Assembly: GCA_015227615.1 (NCBI GenBank)
Contig: JAALGZ010000003.1
Span: 682,001 to 746,000, forward strand
DNA from: Labyrinthula sp. Ha
Lineage: Eukaryota > Sar > Bigyra > Labyrinthulida > Labyrinthulaceae
Length of the DNA: 64,000 nt
Direction of reading: 5' to 3'
The position numbers and the translations under genes were made by a program. The notes beneath the pieces were generated by a model that was not told the origin of the DNA, made no database searches, and saw nothing but the letters and a program-made list of their open reading frames with translations. Below, piece by piece: positions 61,795-64,000 of this stretch (position 1 is its first letter; every line of letters starts with the position of its first letter).

Positions 61795-64000
61795 CTAGCA
61801 AAACTGGGTTCTAGGTTTCCAGTTAAATTTCCTTACCTTTATTCTAGGACTTTTGCTACCTTTCTGGATTTGCTGGATTTTCAGTTTTGTTTCACGTGAC
61901 AGATATTTATCAACTCGATTAAGTACACGAGATAGATGACCATCTTCATCTATGTCCTTTAGATGCCACTGGCATATTTTAGGAAGCCTTATTTCTTTGC
62001 TTGACTCCTTCAAGACCAAACCATGCTCAAAAAATACCTTGGTAGCAGTATCTAGTTGTTTTTCAATGTCTTCTTTTTTACCTTGGAAAACAAAGATATT
62101 TTCAGGGCAACTCATAGTACCACAGTTTATAGCAAACAAGATCCTAAAATCTGCAACGTCGGGTGCCAAGAGCTTCGCAGCAACATTAGCATGACTCCCA
62201 ACATTAATTGATATTTGAAGGAATCGAAGAGACTTTGGACCAATTTTAATCTTATGAAAAGGTCTTTTCAAGATTTGGTGTTCAAGATCAAACAGAGATA
62301 ACACCGTTCCACCAATCAGGTAAGAGTTTAAACCAAAGTTACTCCATCCCAGAATAGAGCTTGGTGGTTGAAAAAGTAGATGACAATGAAGCATCAAGGT
62401 ATGATATACGTTTAGAAAAAAAGCATTGCGTTTTGTTGGATCAAGTTGGTAGATCTTTAGTAACGATATGTTCTGCAGCATCCCACACGATTTAAAGAAG
62501 CTATTTTCAAACTCTGAATCAAAGTTTCCTTTTTGGTTAAAAGCTTTTTTTGCTTGAACTAATAAATCTGCCGAAAAGGCAAGCAAGTCCTGGGACCTTG
62601 CATTAGTTCCAAAAAAATCGTTATCATGCAAATTCATTAAGTTAAGTACATCCGCAAGATCCTTAGAAGACACAAACGACTTCTGTTTTGCCCCTAAGGC
62701 ATATGAGGAAAAAGCCTTGCTGAAATCAGTATCAAAATGTTTCAATGTCATAGAACTAATAGGAAGACCACTCGACACACTGCGAGGATTAAGAATTCGT
62801 CTACCAAAGGAAGAATGTTTCGAATCAATACTGGTGAAACTTCCGCTAAAATCAAAATCAAGCGCAATTTTCAAGTCTCCAACTAATTGCTCTGCTCGAG
62901 AAATACCCTCTTGCTGCAATACATTTTTAGAGGATTGGCGCCTCAAAAATGGAAAAGAGCTTCTCTTAGTCAATTTAGGCTGCTTTAGGTTCAACATACT
63001 ACTAGTACGCTTCAGGCCCAACTTAACCACACGGTGTTCAAGTAAGAACTTCTTTTGAAACTCCTTGCTCTCAAATCCAATGTGATATATTTTGGCTGCG
63101 GTACTTATTTGAACAACAGAAGATAATGATCCTAAAAGAATTCTTGGGGCATTTCTTGGTATATCTATAGCTTCATCAATTTCCTGACACTCACTCTTTA
63201 AAAAAATTGTTTCAGGTCGTCTTGATCCAAAGGGTATTAATAGAAAGACGTCTTCTGAAGAGCCTATAGACTCCACAGTAACATGTACAAGGTCCTGAGC
63301 AAAAAAGAAAGTATCATTGTGAGCAACAAGAACTGGGAATGAAAAAATATTCTTAAACTCGGTATCCTCACTCACAGGAATGTAATGTCGTGAAAGTAAA
63401 TCCATGAAAAACTGCTCTGCATGAAAACTCTTATCCATAAACAATGGCTGCAGCATCCGCTTAGTGTATTCTTCAGAAAACATATCGAAATTTGGAGTGT
63501 GAGTTTCTTCTGTGACAGACTCTTGATAAGCAGCAATACATGAAAGATTTGCCAAAACAAAATCTATTTTCTGTCTAATCCGCTCAATTTTGTACATTTT
63601 CTTGCTTGTACTTCTGAAAGATATCAGCTTTTTGCAGAAGCTGAGTTCTCCTTTTGTAACATACTCTGCGAATAAAGGAGAAACTTGAGGCAAAATTTCA
63701 TCAGCCTTGTTAAATGGTATGTGCAGCGTTCTAGACTTTCCCTCAATCTTTTTCAAGAGAATAAAACTTGGTTCAATTCCATTAGATCCAGTACCTGCAA
63801 AAACTCCAATACAGCGCTCAGTACATGGTGAAATATATTGCTTGTGTGGCTTACTTAAACTAGTATTTTTCAACACTTTAAGTATCCTCTTAGGCACAGG
63901 AACCTCATCATCACTTGCACTGTCAGTTGTATATTCAACATCAGGTTTCTTCTCAGAGTGTTTTTCTTCTACTCCGGAAACATGAAACAAAGGTTGATTC
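61795..64000 (-). CDS. DUF547-domain protein, 5' end outside the window
   Basis: The frame remains open to the window edge (the only codon resembling a start near the edge is TTG), so the true N terminus lies beyond; 735 codons are visible. Residues about 515-665 of the visible part form a DUF547 domain: RNAFFLNVYHTLMLHCHLL, GWSNFGLNSYLIGGTVLSLF, DLEHQILKR and FRILFAINCGTMSCPENIF, close to the conserved AFFINLYN, DDIEHGILR and FALNCGAKSCPP blocks. The domain resembles transglutaminase/papain-like folds and has a conserved Cys, but no activity is established. In eukaryotes it commonly follows helical or signalling domains; the upstream 500 residues here include a Ser/Lys-rich low-complexity region and an AEQLVGDLKIALDF helix I cannot assign. 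It ends tail to tail with the solenoid-like gene. Confidence 0.85.
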   Translation of the reverse strand, partial: NQPLFHVSGVEEKHSEKKPDVEYTTDSASDDEVPVPKRILKVLKNTSLSKPHKQYISPCTERCIGVFAGTGSNGIEPSFILLKKIEGKSRTLHIPFNKADEILPQVSPLFAEYVTKGELSFCKKLISFRSTSKKMYKIERIRQKIDFVLANLSCIAAYQESVTEETHTPNFDMFSEEYTKRMLQPLFMDKSFHAEQFFMDLLSRHYIPVSEDTEFKNIFSFPVLVAHNDTFFFAQDLVHVTVESIGSSEDVFLLIPFGSRRPETIFLKSECQEIDEAIDIPRNAPRILLGSLSSVVQISTAAKIYHIGFESKEFQKKFLLEHRVVKLGLKRTSSMLNLKQPKLTKRSSFPFLRRQSSKNVLQQEGISRAEQLVGDLKIALDFDFSGSFTSIDSKHSSFGRRILNPRSVSSGLPISSMTLKHFDTDFSKAFSSYALGAKQKSFVSSKDLADVLNLMNLHDNDFFGTNARSQDLLAFSADLLVQAKKAFNQKGNFDSEFENSFFKSCGMLQNISLLKIYQLDPTKRNAFFLNVYHTLMLHCHLLFQPPSSILGWSNFGLNSYLIGGTVLSLFDLEHQILKRPFHKIKIGPKSLRFLQISINVGSHANVAAKLLAPDVADFRILFAINCGTMSCPENIFVFQGKKEDIEKQLDTATKVFFEHGLVLKESSKEIRLPKICQWHLKDIDEDGHLSRVLNRVDKYLSRETKLKIQQIQKGSKSPRIKVRKFNWKPRTQFC

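Overview
This window is nuclear DNA from an intron-poor, AT-rich eukaryotic microbe. Evidence: eukaryote-only proteins (eIF2B gamma, a NOC1/CEBPZ ribosome-assembly factor, a Chl1/DDX11-type helicase, a Golgi-type sulfotransferase), nuclear copies of organelle-type proteins (bacterial-type uL11, an EngB GTPase with an N-terminal extension), standard stop codons and no operon or Shine-Dalgarno pattern. Proline/threonine-rich 'SPT' linkers in the 911-residue surface protein resemble those common in stramenopiles; a protist or alga of that kind is my best guess, not a proven assignment. Nearly all recognisable genes are single open frames.

Layout. Genes sit in tight islands separated by 3-7 kb stretches with no convincing coding sequence. 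Island 1 (3.5-9.7 kb): an unknown protein, a fuculose-phosphate-aldolase-like enzyme, uL11m, a coiled-coil protein sharing a 61-bp divergent promoter with uL11m, and a large membrane-anchored surface protein. From 9.8 to 12.5 kb lie a short inverted-repeat element, a decayed Mutator-like transposase and a 61-bp tandem repeat, followed by a possible three-exon gene at 13.4 kb. A lone tetraspanin-like gene lies at 16.5 kb. Island 2 (24.4-27.5 kb): two unknown proteins and a short-chain dehydrogenase, with a 5S-rRNA-like sequence just upstream. Island 3 (31.2-34.7 kb): sulfotransferase and NOC1/CEBPZ, tail to tail with 10 bp between stops. A nearly whole Ty3/gypsy LTR retrotransposon fills 36.27-41.26 kb. 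Island 4 (44.2-46.6 kb): eIF2B gamma and EngB. Island 5 (51.0-55.2 kb): Sua5, a zinc-finger (Stc1-like) protein and the helicase. Island 6 (59.1 kb to the end): a large solenoid-like protein and a DUF547 protein that runs off the window.

Many of the housekeeping genes act in translation or RNA and genome maintenance: eIF2B gamma (initiation), Sua5 (tRNA t6A), uL11m and EngB (organelle ribosomes), NOC1 (60S assembly), helicase (DNA repair/cohesion). Several share a short upstream element, GCATTACC (identical 13-mer GCATTACCCTATA at eIF2B gamma and EngB), which is the most interesting non-coding signal in the window and may be a lineage-specific core promoter or initiator motif. No tRNA, CRISPR or intact rRNA gene was recognised.
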